A stretch of 64,000 nt of DNA. Origin: JABFRZ01 sp036376275. GTDB taxonomy: Bacteria; Planctomycetota; UBA1135; GCA-002686595. Numbering within the stretch: position 1 is the first letter of the stretch; every line of letters begins with the position of its first letter. This document shows positions 39,976 through 48,935 of the stretch, piece by piece. Position numbers and translations under genes: made by a program. The stretch spans positions 1 to 64,000 of the forward strand of contig DASVAP010000014.1 in NCBI GenBank assembly GCA_036376275.1. Direction: 5' to 3'. The notes beneath the pieces are model-generated. The model worked only from the letters and a program-made list of their open reading frames with translations. It searched no databases and was not told the DNA's origin.

Positions 39976-40674
39976 GTGTGGGATCGCGCGGAGCGCCGGC
40001 GGCGCTGGCGCAAGTTCCGCCGCGGGATCGGGAGCGCCGTGCTGCCGCACGTGGCGCCCGGCCTGGTGGGGGTGCTGGCGCGGAGCTGGCGTGTGGAGCG
40101 CATCGGCGTCGAGCACTGGGAGGCCGCGCGCGCGCATCCGGGGATGCTCGCGACCCTGTGGCACGGACGCATGGTCGTGGCCATGCCGGCCCACGCGCGC
40201 ACCGGGCTCGCGGTGCTGGTCTCGCCCTCGGACGACGGCAAGCTCGTGCTGCCGCTGCTCGAGCACTTCGGGTACGGGACCGTGATCGGCTCCTCGAACA
40301 AGAACCCCGCGCGCGCGGTGCGCGAGATGCTGGAGCGCCTGCGGACCGGCGGGCGCGTCGTGATCACGCCGGACGGCCCGCGCGGCCCGCGCCACTCGAC
40401 CAACCCGGGCCCGGCCTGGATGGCGCGCGAGACGGGCTTCCCGATCCTGCCCTTCGGTTGCGCGGCCGACCGCGCCTGGCACCTGAAGAGCTGGGACGCC
40501 TTCACGATCCCGAAGTGGCGCGCGCGCGTCGTCCTGAACTACGCCGAGCCGCTCGTGGTGCCGCCGGACGCGAGCGAGGAAGCGCTCGCCAGCACCACGG
40601 CCGAGCTGCGCGCGCGCATGCTGGCCGCCGAGGAAGAGGCCTTCCGGCGGCTGGGGATCGCGCCCGACTGGTAG
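39976..40674 (+). CDS. DUF374 lysophospholipid acyltransferase-family protein
   Basis: 232 residues. Recognised by LATLWHGRMVVAMPAHA (the family version of the HX4D region), GYGTVIGSSNKNPARAVREM, VVITPDGPRGPRHSTNPGPA and LPFGCAADRAWHLKSWDAF. The family is related to lipid A and phospholipid acyltransferases and probably acylates a membrane lipid on the cytoplasmic face. The start is GTG at 39976, seven bases after the previous stop. It precedes the DUF72 gene by four bases. Confidence 0.87.
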   Translation: MWDRAERRRRWRKFRRGIGSAVLPHVAPGLVGVLARSWRVERIGVEHWEAARAHPGMLATLWHGRMVVAMPAHARTGLAVLVSPSDDGKLVLPLLEHFGYGTVIGSSNKNPARAVREMLERLRTGGRVVITPDGPRGPRHSTNPGPAWMARETGFPILPFGCAADRAWHLKSWDAFTIPKWRARVVLNYAEPLVVPPDASEEALASTTAELRARMLAAEEEAFRRLGIAPDW

Positions 40675-40678
40675 CACG

Positions 40679-41590
40679 ATGATCCGCGTCGGTCCCGCCG
40701 GCTGGTCCTATCCCGACTGGGAGGGGCGCGTCTACCCGCGCCGGAAGGCGCGCGGCTTCCACCCGTTGCCGTACCTGGCGCGCTGGTTCGACGTGGTCGA
40801 GATCAACTCGAGCTTCTACGGGACGCCCAGCGCGCGCAGCGCCGAGCGCTGGGCCGAGCTGGTGCGCGACCGGCCGCACTTCCGCTTCACGGCCAAGCTG
40901 CAGCAGCTCTTCACGCACGAGCCGCTTCCCGCCGGTGCGCGCGAGCGCGAGGCGGCCGTGCACGCCTTCCAGGCGGGCCTGCGGCCGCTGCGCGACGCGG
41001 GGCGCCTGGCCGCGCTCCTGGTGCAGTTCCCGCACTCGTTCCGGCGCGACGCGGCGGGCGAGGAGCGCCTGGCCTGGATCGCGGAGCACTTCGGGGACGT
41101 GCCGCTGGTGCTGGAGCTGCGCCAGCGCTCCTGGTTCGCGCCGGAGCCGCTGGAGCGCGTGCGCGCGCTCGGCTACACGCTCGCGGCGCTCGACCTCCCG
41201 CCCGGCGCCGACCAGCCCGGAGAGGCCGAGCTCGGGACGGTGGGGGAGCCGCATGCACGTCATTCGCTCGCCTACCTGCGCCTGCACGGACGCAACGCGC
41301 GCGCCTGGTTCGACCCGCGCGCCGGGCGCGACCAGAAGTACGACTACCTGTACGCCCCCGAGGAGGTGCGTGCGCTCGCCGCGACCGCGCGGCGCCTCGC
41401 GGCCGGCGCCGACGAGACCTTCGTGATCACGAACAACCACTTCTCGGGCAAGGCCGTGGCCAGCGCGCTCGAGCTGCTGGCGAGCCTCGGCGGCGGGCCC
41501 GTGCCCGGCCCGCGCGAGCTGCTCGTGGCCTTTCCGCACCTCGCCGCTTGCGTCCGACCCGCGGGCGAGGCGAGCCTCTTCGACCCGTGA
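40679..41590 (+). CDS. DUF72-family TIM-barrel protein
   Basis: 303 residues. Family signatures are RVGPAGWSYPDWEGRVYPR, FDVVEINSSFYGTPS, FRFTAKLQQLFTHE, LLVQFPHSFRRD and VITNNHFSGKAVASALEL. DUF72 proteins (YecE type) form a TIM barrel with a buried acidic site; the reaction is unknown. The stop overlaps the start of the next gene (TGATG), so these genes form one translational unit. Confidence 0.92.
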   Translation: MIRVGPAGWSYPDWEGRVYPRRKARGFHPLPYLARWFDVVEINSSFYGTPSARSAERWAELVRDRPHFRFTAKLQQLFTHEPLPAGAREREAAVHAFQAGLRPLRDAGRLAALLVQFPHSFRRDAAGEERLAWIAEHFGDVPLVLELRQRSWFAPEPLERVRALGYTLAALDLPPGADQPGEAELGTVGEPHARHSLAYLRLHGRNARAWFDPRAGRDQKYDYLYAPEEVRALAATARRLAAGADETFVITNNHFSGKAVASALELLASLGGGPVPGPRELLVAFPHLAACVRPAGEASLFDP

Positions 41591-42468
41591 TGCGCGTCCC
41601 GACCCACCTGGAAGAGCGCGACTTCCGGCTCGACGACGAGCACGATCCGCTGCGCACGATCCGCGGGCGCCTGGCCTACCCCGGCGGGGCCGAGGAGGCC
41701 GGCGCACCGCTCGCCTGCGTGCTCGTGCTGCACGGCTTCAAGGGCTTCATGGACTGGGGCTTCTACCCCGCGCTCGTGCGCACGCTCGTGGCGCGCGGCC
41801 TGGCCGTGGTGCGCTTCAACTTCTCGGGCTCCGGCGTGGGCGACGATCCCGAGCGCTTCAGCGAGGAGGCGGCCTTCTTCGCCAACACGCCCTCGCGCGA
41901 GGTCGACGACGTCGAACGCGTGCGCGCCTGGCTCGACACGGGCGCGGTGCCGTGGATCGATGCGCGGCGCGCTGCGCTGCTCGGTCACAGCCTGGGCGGT
42001 GCCGTGGCCCTGATCCACGCCGCGCGGCGCGCGGACTACCGCGCCCTGGTCGGCTGGGCGAGCTGCGCGACCTTCCGGCGCTTCCCGCCGGAGGTCGAGG
42101 CGCTGTGGCGCCGCCAGGGCCACGTCGAGATCCCCAACCTGCGCACGAAGGAGGTGCACCGCCTCGGGCTCGGCTGGCTCGAGGACCTGGAGCGCAATGC
42201 GCGCGCGCTCGACGTGCTCGGCGCCGCGCGGCGGCTGACGACGCCGGCGCTCTTCCTCCATGGCAGCGCCGACGAGGCCGTGCCGCTCTCCGAGGGCCGC
42301 GCGATCCTCGCCGCCTGCGCGCCGGGGGTGGCGGACCTCGAGGTGGTCGAGGGCGCCAGCCACACCTTCTGGGCCGACCACCCGCTCTCCGGGATGCCGC
42401 CCGCGCTGGCCCACGTCCTGCGGCGCAGCGCCGATTTCCTGGCCGCGCGCTGCCGCGCGCGCGCGTAG
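41590..42468 (+). CDS. alpha/beta hydrolase
   Basis: 292 residues. The oxyanion region is VLVLHGFKGFMDWGFYPAL, the nucleophile elbow GHSLGGAVALIHAA (catalytic Ser), the acid LFLHGSADEAVPLSEG and the catalytic His in EGASHTFWADH. Substrate is not known; the FKGFMDW loop is found in cytoplasmic peptidase- or esterase-like hydrolases of the DLH type. It begins on the last base of the DUF72 stop codon. Confidence 0.9.
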   Translation: MRVPTHLEERDFRLDDEHDPLRTIRGRLAYPGGAEEAGAPLACVLVLHGFKGFMDWGFYPALVRTLVARGLAVVRFNFSGSGVGDDPERFSEEAAFFANTPSREVDDVERVRAWLDTGAVPWIDARRAALLGHSLGGAVALIHAARRADYRALVGWASCATFRRFPPEVEALWRRQGHVEIPNLRTKEVHRLGLGWLEDLERNARALDVLGAARRLTTPALFLHGSADEAVPLSEGRAILAACAPGVADLEVVEGASHTFWADHPLSGMPPALAHVLRRSADFLAARCRARA

Positions 42469-42503
42469 GGGCCGCGCGCTCCCTCCCTTTGCTAGGCTCC
42501 CTC

Positions 42504-44003
42504 GTGCTCGCCTTGCCTCCCCTGAGCCTCGTCCCCCCGCTCTACGTCGCCCTGCTCGCCGTGCTGGCCGTCTTCGGCCTGCACCGCGTGTGGATGGTGC
42601 TGCGCTTCCGGTCCCTGCGCGGGCGCGCGCTCGCGCCCCTGGCCGAGACCGACCTGCCGCGGGTCACGGTGCAGCTCCCGCTCTACGACGAGCGCACGGT
42701 GGCGGCACGCCTGATCCGCAGCGTGGGGGCGCTCGACTATCCGGCCGAGCGGCTCGAGATCCAGGTCCTCGACGACTCGACCGACGAGACGCGCGCGATC
42801 GTGGACGCCGAGGTGGCCGAGCTCGTGCGCCAGGGGCTGCGCGCGCGCGTCCTGCGCCGCACCACTCGCACGGGCTTCAAGGCCGGCGCCCTGGCCGAGG
42901 GGCTGGCCCACGCGCGCGGCGAGCTGGTGGCCATCTTCGACGCCGACTTCGTGCCGCGTCGGGACTTCCTGCGCGCGCTCGTGCCGGCCTTCGCGGACGC
43001 GCGCGTGGGCATGGTGCAGGCGCGCTGGGAGCACGCCAACCGCGACGAGAGCCTGCTGACGCGCGCCCAGGCGACGCTGCTCGACGGCCACTTCGTGATC
43101 GAGCACACCGTGCGCCACGAGGCGGGCCTGTACTTCAACTTCAACGGCACGGCCGGGATCTGGCGGCGCGCCGCGATCGACGCGGCCGGCGGCTGGCAGC
43201 ACGACACGCTGACCGAGGACCTGGACCTCTCCTACCGCGCGCAGCTCGCCGGCTGGAGGTTCGTGTACGCGCCGCACGTGACGGCCCCGGCGGAGGTGCC
43301 GGCCGAGCTGGCCGCCTTCCAGGGCCAGCAGCGCCGCTGGGCGCGCGGCTCGGTGCAGGTCGCGCGCAAGCTCGCGCGGCGGATCCTGCGCGCGCCGGTC
43401 CCGCTGCGCATCAAGCTCGAGGCCGCGGCCCACCTGACGAGCAACTGCGGCTATCCCTTCGTCCTGGGGCTCGCCTTGCTCCTGCCGCTGGTCGCACGCA
43501 GCGGCACGGGCCTGGGAGCGCTGGAGCACCTGGCGGCCTTCGTCGTGTGCACCTTCTCGGTCGTGCTCTTCTATGCGCGCTCGCAGGCGGCCGTGGGGCG
43601 CTCCCTGGCGCGGCGGCTGGTCGACGTACCGGCCGCGCTGGCGCTCGGCATCGGCATGAGCGTGGCCCAGACGCGCGCCGTGCTCGGCGGCCTGCGCCGC
43701 GCCACGGGCGAGTTCGTGCGCACGCCCAAGCGCGGGGACGCGCCGGCCCGCGCGCGCTATCGCAGCACGCTGGCCGGCTCGGGCCTGCTGGAGCTCGCCC
43801 TCGCGCTCTGGCTCGGCTGGGCCCTGGTCGCGAGCGTGCGCGCGGGAGCCTGGGGGGCGCTGCCGTTCCACGCGCTCTTCGTGGCCGGCTTCGGCTGGGT
43901 CGCGACGCTCTCGCTGTGCGCCTGGGCGAGCCGCGCCTTCAAGGGGCTGCAAAGACGCCGCGTCGGCGACGTGAGCCTGGCCGGCGAGACCTCTCCGGGC
44001 TGA
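42504..44003 (+). CDS. GT2 family membrane glycosyltransferase
   Basis: 499 residues. An N-terminal helix (PPLYVALLAVLAVFGLH) is followed by the GT2 catalytic domain: VTVQLPLYDERTVAARLI, IQVLDDSTDETRAIV, VAIFDADFVPRRDFLRALV (DxD), LTEDLDLSYRAQLAGW and FQGQQRRWARGSVQ (QxxRW). Four or more C-terminal helices follow. This is the layout of processive polysaccharide synthases of the CslA/mannan and glucan synthase kind, so it may build a surface polysaccharide. The GTG at 42504 has a -10-like TAGGCT five bases upstream. Confidence 0.92.
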   Translation: MLALPPLSLVPPLYVALLAVLAVFGLHRVWMVLRFRSLRGRALAPLAETDLPRVTVQLPLYDERTVAARLIRSVGALDYPAERLEIQVLDDSTDETRAIVDAEVAELVRQGLRARVLRRTTRTGFKAGALAEGLAHARGELVAIFDADFVPRRDFLRALVPAFADARVGMVQARWEHANRDESLLTRAQATLLDGHFVIEHTVRHEAGLYFNFNGTAGIWRRAAIDAAGGWQHDTLTEDLDLSYRAQLAGWRFVYAPHVTAPAEVPAELAAFQGQQRRWARGSVQVARKLARRILRAPVPLRIKLEAAAHLTSNCGYPFVLGLALLLPLVARSGTGLGALEHLAAFVVCTFSVVLFYARSQAAVGRSLARRLVDVPAALALGIGMSVAQTRAVLGGLRRATGEFVRTPKRGDAPARARYRSTLAGSGLLELALALWLGWALVASVRAGAWGALPFHALFVAGFGWVATLSLCAWASRAFKGLQRRRVGDVSLAGETSPG

Positions 44004-44043
44004 GCGAGCCCCGTGCGGGTCGCGCGCCGCGGGCGCGGGGTCG

Positions 44044-44049
44044 TACACT
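44044..44049 (+). promoter_or_regulatory. -10-like TACACT upstream of the flavoprotein dehydrogenase operon
   Basis: TACACT identical to the one upstream of the sulfatase gene at 1918. It is 55 bases before the ATG at 44105; no good -35 is visible. Confidence 0.35.
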
Positions 44050-44104
44050 CGCTTGAGTCGGTCCGCAGGGCCGGCCGATCGAAGGGGATCCGCCCCCGCC
44101 CGCC

Positions 44105-44455
44105 ATGACCGGAACCGCCGCCCACGACCCGCACGATCCCTCCGGACGACGCATCGTCGTTCCGGGAGGAGCCCGGCTCGCCTTCACCTTCGACGAGGCG
44201 CGCGTGGAGGCCTGCGAGGGCGAGACGATCGCCGCCGCGCTGCTCGCGGCCGGCCGGCAGGTCCTGCGCACGACCGAGCGCCGGGACGAGCCGCGCGGGC
44301 TCTTCTGCAACATGGGCGTGTGCTTCGAGTGCCTGGTCGAGGTGGACGGGCACGCCAACCTGCGCGCCTGCCAGACCGTCGTGCGCGCCGGCATGCGCGT
44401 GCGCACGCAGCGCGGGTTCGGGTACCGCGACGCGGCCGCGGAGCTGGGCGAATGA
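44105..44455 (+). CDS. [2Fe-2S] small subunit of an amine-oxidising dehydrogenase (HcnA-like)
   Basis: 116 residues. A ferredoxin-like fold with Cys in GLFCNMGVCFECLVEVDG and ANLRACQTVV, matching the small iron-sulfur subunits that accompany HcnB/HcnC, opine oxidases and hydroxyproline dehydrogenase. ACEGETIAAALLAAGR at the N-terminal half is typical of this group. The stop overlaps the next start (ATGA). It would carry electrons between the flavin subunits and the membrane chain. Confidence 0.87.
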   Translation: MTGTAAHDPHDPSGRRIVVPGGARLAFTFDEARVEACEGETIAAALLAAGRQVLRTTERRDEPRGLFCNMGVCFECLVEVDGHANLRACQTVVRAGMRVRTQRGFGYRDAAAELGE

Positions 44456-45897
44456 TCCGGCGCAAGGTCGTGATCGTGGGCGCCGGTCCGGCCGGCATGT
44501 CGGCCGCGCTGGTGCTGGCGCAGGCCGGCGTGCGCCCGACGGTGCTGGACGAGAACCCGCGCGTCGGCGGCCAGATCTTCCGCCAGCCGCCGCCCGGCTC
44601 GCCGGCCGCCGCGGCGGCGCCCAAGGACGCGAGCGCGCGCCACGGGGCCGAGCTCCTGCGCCGCTTCGAGGCCGCGCGCGCGCGCATCGAGCTCCTGAAC
44701 GAGGCCCACGTGTGGGGCGTCTTTCCCGAGCGGCGCCTGGCGATCGGCAACCAGGGCGGCTGGCAGGTGGTCCAGCCCGAGCACCTGGTGCTGGCCACCG
44801 GCGCCTACGAGTACACGCCACCCTTCCCCGGCTGGACGCTGCCCGGGGTCATGACGCCCGGGGGCGCGCAATCGCTGGTCAAGACCTGGAACGTGCGGCC
44901 CGGGAAGAGCGTGGTGGTCGCCGGCACGGGGCCGTTCCTGCTGGTCGTGGCGCGCCAGCTCCACGCCGCCGGGGTCGAGGTCGAGGCCGTGGTCGAGCTC
45001 GCGCGCCGCAGCGAGTTCCTGCGCCACGCTCCGCGGCTCCTCTCCGCGCCGGGGCTCCTGTTCGAGGGCGGGAGCTACCTGCGCGAGCTCAAGGCGGCCG
45101 GCATCCCGGTGCTGTGGGGCCACGTCGTGTTCGCGGCCGGCGGCGCGGAGGGACGGCTGCAGCACGTCTCGCTCGCGCCCTGCGACGCCGAGGGCACGCC
45201 CGACCGCGCGCGCGCGCGCACGCTCGAGACCGACACGCTGGCGATCGGTTACGGCTTCGTGCCGCGCGTCGAGCTGGCCCAGCTGGCCGGCTGCGAGCTC
45301 GTGTTCCAGGACGAGCTCGGCGGCTGGATCCCGCGCACCGACGAGAACGGTGAGGCCAGCGTGTCCGGCGTGTGGGTCGCCGGCGACGGCGGCGGCGTGA
45401 GCGGCTCGGTCGTGGCCGAGCTGGAGGGCGAGCTGGCGGGTCTCTCGATCGCCGGGCGCCTGGGCCTGCTCGACGCGGCCACGCTGGCGCGCGAGAAGGA
45501 GCAGCGCCTCGCGCGCCTGGCGCCGCTGCGACGCTTCCGGGCCGCGCTCGACGCCGTGTACCGCGTTCGGCCGGGCCTGGCGCGGCTGGCCGAGCCCGAC
45601 ACGCTCGTGTGCCGCTGCGAGGAGCTGGCGGCCAGCGAGGTCGACCCCGCGATCGGCTTCGGCGGACACGACTTCCGCACGCTGAAGGTGATGACGCGTC
45701 TCGGCATGGGGCCCTGCCAGGCGCGGATGTGCTGGCCGGCGATGATGCGCCGCATCGCCGACCGCACGCAGAAGTCCTGCGCCGACGTCGGCCCGAGCCG
45801 CTTCCGCCCGCCCGTGCGCCCGACGACGGTGGGGGACCTGGTGCAGCTCATCCCCTTCGAGGACCAGGCCGACGCCCCGGCGGGAGCGGGACGGTGA
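44452..45897 (+). CDS. FAD-dependent pyridine-nucleotide-disulfide-type subunit (HcnB-like)
   Basis: 481 residues. An FAD-binding Rossmann motif VVIVGAGPAGMSAALVLAQ is at the N-terminus, a second NAD-type dinucleotide fold at SVVVAGTGPFLLVVARQL, and a BFD-like [2Fe-2S] domain at the C-terminus (LVCRCEELAASEV and GMGPCQARMCWPAMM). The size and order match HcnB and the alpha subunit of hydroxyproline or opine dehydrogenases. It overlaps both neighbours by four bases. Confidence 0.9.
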   Translation: MIRRKVVIVGAGPAGMSAALVLAQAGVRPTVLDENPRVGGQIFRQPPPGSPAAAAAPKDASARHGAELLRRFEAARARIELLNEAHVWGVFPERRLAIGNQGGWQVVQPEHLVLATGAYEYTPPFPGWTLPGVMTPGGAQSLVKTWNVRPGKSVVVAGTGPFLLVVARQLHAAGVEVEAVVELARRSEFLRHAPRLLSAPGLLFEGGSYLRELKAAGIPVLWGHVVFAAGGAEGRLQHVSLAPCDAEGTPDRARARTLETDTLAIGYGFVPRVELAQLAGCELVFQDELGGWIPRTDENGEASVSGVWVAGDGGGVSGSVVAELEGELAGLSIAGRLGLLDAATLAREKEQRLARLAPLRRFRAALDAVYRVRPGLARLAEPDTLVCRCEELAASEVDPAIGFGGHDFRTLKVMTRLGMGPCQARMCWPAMMRRIADRTQKSCADVGPSRFRPPVRPTTVGDLVQLIPFEDQADAPAGAGR

Positions 45898-47120
45898 AGC
45901 ACCCCGACGTCCTGATCGTCGGCGGCGGCGTGATCGGCTTCGCCGTCGCGCACGAGCTCGCGCGCCGCGGGCTGGCGGTGCAGCTGCTCGACAAGGACCT
46001 GCCGGGCCGCGCCACCTCGGCCTCGGCCGGCGGGCTGTGGCCGGTGGGGGAGGCGGTCGGGCTCGGCTGCGGCGTGATCTACCAGGCGACCCAGGCCGCC
46101 GCGCGCCAGGCGACGGGCGAGCTCGCGGCCGGCGAGGAGTGTCACGACGGGATCCTGCCCGCGCCGTTCCGCGACCTGCTGGTGGCGAGCAACGCGCTCT
46201 TCCCGGCGCTCGCGCGGGAGCTGCAGGAGAGCGCCGGCATCGACATCGAGTTCCGCGTCGGCGGCGGGCTGATCTTCGCGGTCTACGAGCCGCGCGAACA
46301 GGAGTACGTCGACCGCGTCACCCAGGCCCTGCCGGCGAGCTGCCGCCTGGAGCAGCTCACGCCCGAGGAGGCCTGGAAGATCGAGCCGCTGCTGACGCGC
46401 GAGATCCAGGGCGCGGCGCTGCTCTCCGGCGAGCACCAGGTGAACCCGATGCTGCTGGCCGAGGGCTTCAAGCGCGCCGCCCTGCGCCAGGGGGCCGAGT
46501 TCCACCACGACACGCGCGTGACCGCGCTGCGGCGCGTGGGTGAGCGCATCGTCGGCGTCGAGGCCGAGGGCGAGTTCTTCCCGGCCGGGACGGTGGTCAA
46601 CGCCGCCGGGGCCTGGTCGGGCGAGCTGGCGCGCACCGCCGGCCTGCACTGTCCGGTGTTCCCCGTGCGCGGGCAGATCGTTCTCACACAGGCCCTGCCG
46701 CGCGCGATGAACGCGTGCCTGTCGACCTCGGGCTGCTACATCGCCCAGAAGCTGCACGGCGAGGTCCTGATCGGCAGCACGACCGAGCGCGTCGGCTTCG
46801 ACGTCGACGTGACCCCGGAGGGCATCGCCGGCCTGTGCAAGGGGGCCGTGCGCGCGCTGCCGCTCGTGCGCTACGTGCACATCAAGCGCGTCTGGGCCGG
46901 CCTGCGTCCGGGGACCTCCGACGAGCTCCCGATCCTCGGCCCCGCGCCCGGCATCCAGGGCTACGTCAACGCGACCGGCGCCTTCCGCACCGGCATCGTG
47001 GCCGCGCCGCTGACCGCGCGCCTGGTCGCCCAGAGCCTGCTGGGCGAGCCGACCGACCAGCCGATCGAGCCCTTCCTGGCGGCGCGCTTCGGGGCCCCCG
47101 AGCCCGCGCCGGCGGCCTGA
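45894..47120 (+). CDS. FAD-dependent amino acid oxidase subunit (DAO family, HcnC-like)
   Basis: 408 residues. It begins with VLIVGGGVIGFAVAHELARR, then SAGGLWPVGEAVGLG, a central substrate domain, and the C-terminal VWAGLRPGTSDELPILGPAP and YVNATGAFRTGIVAAPLTA typical of glycine/sarcosine/D-amino acid oxidases. GTG 45894 overlaps the previous stop. With the two preceding genes it forms a heterotrimeric dehydrogenase; the substrate could be glycine (giving cyanide), D-hydroxyproline, an opine or another amino acid. Confidence 0.9.
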   Translation: MKHPDVLIVGGGVIGFAVAHELARRGLAVQLLDKDLPGRATSASAGGLWPVGEAVGLGCGVIYQATQAAARQATGELAAGEECHDGILPAPFRDLLVASNALFPALARELQESAGIDIEFRVGGGLIFAVYEPREQEYVDRVTQALPASCRLEQLTPEEAWKIEPLLTREIQGAALLSGEHQVNPMLLAEGFKRAALRQGAEFHHDTRVTALRRVGERIVGVEAEGEFFPAGTVVNAAGAWSGELARTAGLHCPVFPVRGQIVLTQALPRAMNACLSTSGCYIAQKLHGEVLIGSTTERVGFDVDVTPEGIAGLCKGAVRALPLVRYVHIKRVWAGLRPGTSDELPILGPAPGIQGYVNATGAFRTGIVAAPLTARLVAQSLLGEPTDQPIEPFLAARFGAPEPAPAA

Positions 47121-47144
47121 GCGCAGCGCGCACGCCGCTCGGCG

Positions 47145-48935
47145 TCAGGGAAGCGCGGTGGAGCTCAGGCGCGAGGGCCGCTCCCCGCCGCCGTCCTCGA
47201 TCGTGTGCAGGAGCCCCGCGGCCAGCTCGGCGAAGCGCTCGACGCGCCCGTCGGCCCAGGTGACGACGAGCTCGTCGGCCTGGGTCGCCGCGCCGAGCCC
47301 GAAGTGCTCGCGCGGGTCGTTGCTCGACAGGAACCCGCTGTTCGTCCCGATCAGGCGCAGGTGCTGGCGCTCGCCGACGCGCAGGACCAGGCGCGCGCCG
47401 ATCGCGTCGCGTCCGCCGTTCCCCTTCGTCGGCGCGCCGATCAGGTGCACGAGCAGCCAGCGGCCGGCGGGCGAGTCGTTGCGCAGCAGCGTCGGAGGCT
47501 CGTCGAGGTTGCCGACCAGGAGGTCGGGATCGCCGTCGCCGTCGACGTCGCCGAGCGCGCTCGTGCGCCCCGCGCGCGGCACGACGAAGTCCGGGCCGCC
47601 GCCGCCCGCGGGCACGACGAAGCGCCCGTCGCGCAGCTCCCAGAGCTGGTTCGCCTGCCGGTAGCTCGTGCCCAGCTCGACCTGGTCGACCTGCGGGTAG
47701 GTGTGGCCGTTGATCTCGAACAGCTCGAGGTCGCCGTCGGAGTCGAAGTCGACGAAACCGCAGCCCCAGCCGACCATGAGCCAGGTGTCCTTGCGCAGGC
47801 CCATCTTGCTGGTCACGTCGCGGAAGAAGCCGCCCTCGAGACCGCGGAAGAGCGTCGAGTAGTCCTCGACGAAGTTCGTGACGAAGAGATCCACCTTCAG
47901 GTCGCCGTCGTAGTCGCCCAGCGCCCCGCCCATGCCGCCTTGCGGCCGGCCGTCCTCGCGCACCGCCACGCCGCTCTGCAGCGAGATCTCGGCGAAGCGC
48001 CGGCCGCCGTCGTTGCGCCACAGCAGGTCCTCGAGCACGTCGTTGACCACGAACACGTCGAGCCAGCCGTCCTGGTCGGCGTCGAAGGTCAGCACCTGGA
48101 AGCTGAAGCGTCGCACGCCGTCGATGCCGACCTCCTGCGAGGCGTCCACGAAGCGTCCCGCGCCCTCGTTGCGGAAGAAGCGGTCCGGCGAGGGCTCCAG
48201 CCCCATCGGGCCCTTCATGACCGGGATGTCCTCCAGGCGCTTGCCGCCCGCCACCTCCTGGCTGTGCCCGTGCATGGTCGCGCGCGGGCGCTCGCGCAGC
48301 ATGCTCTCCTCGTCGAACTCCAGGTACTCGCCCACGTAGAGGTCGAGGTCGCCGTCCTTGTCGAAGTCGAGGAAGGCCGCGCCGGAGCTCCACTCGCGGT
48401 CGTCCAGGCCCGAGCGCGCGCTCACGTCGACGAACTTGCCCCCGCCGACGTTGTCGTAGAGCACGTTCGGGCCGTAGTTCGAGAGGTACATCTCGACGTC
48501 GCCGTCGGAGTCGAGATCCACCGTGCGCACGCCGTTGGTCCAGTGTGGGTCGCCCAGGCCCGCGGCCGACGTCCCGTCGGTGAAGCGCGCCCGGCCGTCG
48601 TTCCAGAAGAGCGCGTCGCGCGGCTCCTCGCCCTCGGCCAGGCCCTCGAGGCGCCCACCGTTCGAGAGGTAGACGTCGAGGTCCCCGTCGCCGTCGGGGT
48701 CGAAGAGCGCCGTGCCGGCCCCGAAGGACTCGACCACGAACTCCTTGTCCGGCGTGCCGTTGACCTGCGTGAAGGCCGCCAGGCCCGATTCGGCGGTGAT
48801 GTCGGTGAAGAGGTAGGGCAACGCCTCTCCGCCGACGCTCGTGGCCGGTGCGGCCGCGCCGGGCGCGTCCTCCGCGCAGGAGCAGGCCGCGAGCACGCCC
48901 GCCAGCGCGAGGACCGGCACGGCGGTGCAGTTCAC
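47145..48935 (-). CDS. FG-GAP repeat lipoprotein with ASPIC/UnbV domain
   Basis: 596 residues. A lipoprotein signal ends at LAAC (LALAGVLAACSCAED). The body is a beta-propeller of FG-GAP/VCBS repeats, each with a calcium loop such as DPDGDGDLDVYLSN, DSDGDVEMYLSN and DFDKDGDLDLYVG. The C-terminal ASPIC/UnbV domain is LVHLIGAPTKGNGGRDAIGA and EHFGLGAATQADELVVTWAD. These proteins are surface-attached and are abundant in Planctomycetota; the function is unknown. It is translated together with the TPR lipoprotein upstream (ATGA overlap). Confidence 0.92.
   Translation of the reverse strand: MNCTAVPVLALAGVLAACSCAEDAPGAAAPATSVGGEALPYLFTDITAESGLAAFTQVNGTPDKEFVVESFGAGTALFDPDGDGDLDVYLSNGGRLEGLAEGEEPRDALFWNDGRARFTDGTSAAGLGDPHWTNGVRTVDLDSDGDVEMYLSNYGPNVLYDNVGGGKFVDVSARSGLDDREWSSGAAFLDFDKDGDLDLYVGEYLEFDEESMLRERPRATMHGHSQEVAGGKRLEDIPVMKGPMGLEPSPDRFFRNEGAGRFVDASQEVGIDGVRRFSFQVLTFDADQDGWLDVFVVNDVLEDLLWRNDGGRRFAEISLQSGVAVREDGRPQGGMGGALGDYDGDLKVDLFVTNFVEDYSTLFRGLEGGFFRDVTSKMGLRKDTWLMVGWGCGFVDFDSDGDLELFEINGHTYPQVDQVELGTSYRQANQLWELRDGRFVVPAGGGGPDFVVPRAGRTSALGDVDGDGDPDLLVGNLDEPPTLLRNDSPAGRWLLVHLIGAPTKGNGGRDAIGARLVLRVGERQHLRLIGTNSGFLSSNDPREHFGLGAATQADELVVTWADGRVERFAELAAGLLHTIEDGGGERPSRLSSTALP

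Noticed and set aside
38058..40505. 815-codon open frame on the minus strand
   Set aside because: Antisense to the exported protein and the DUF374 gene; no recognisable motif.
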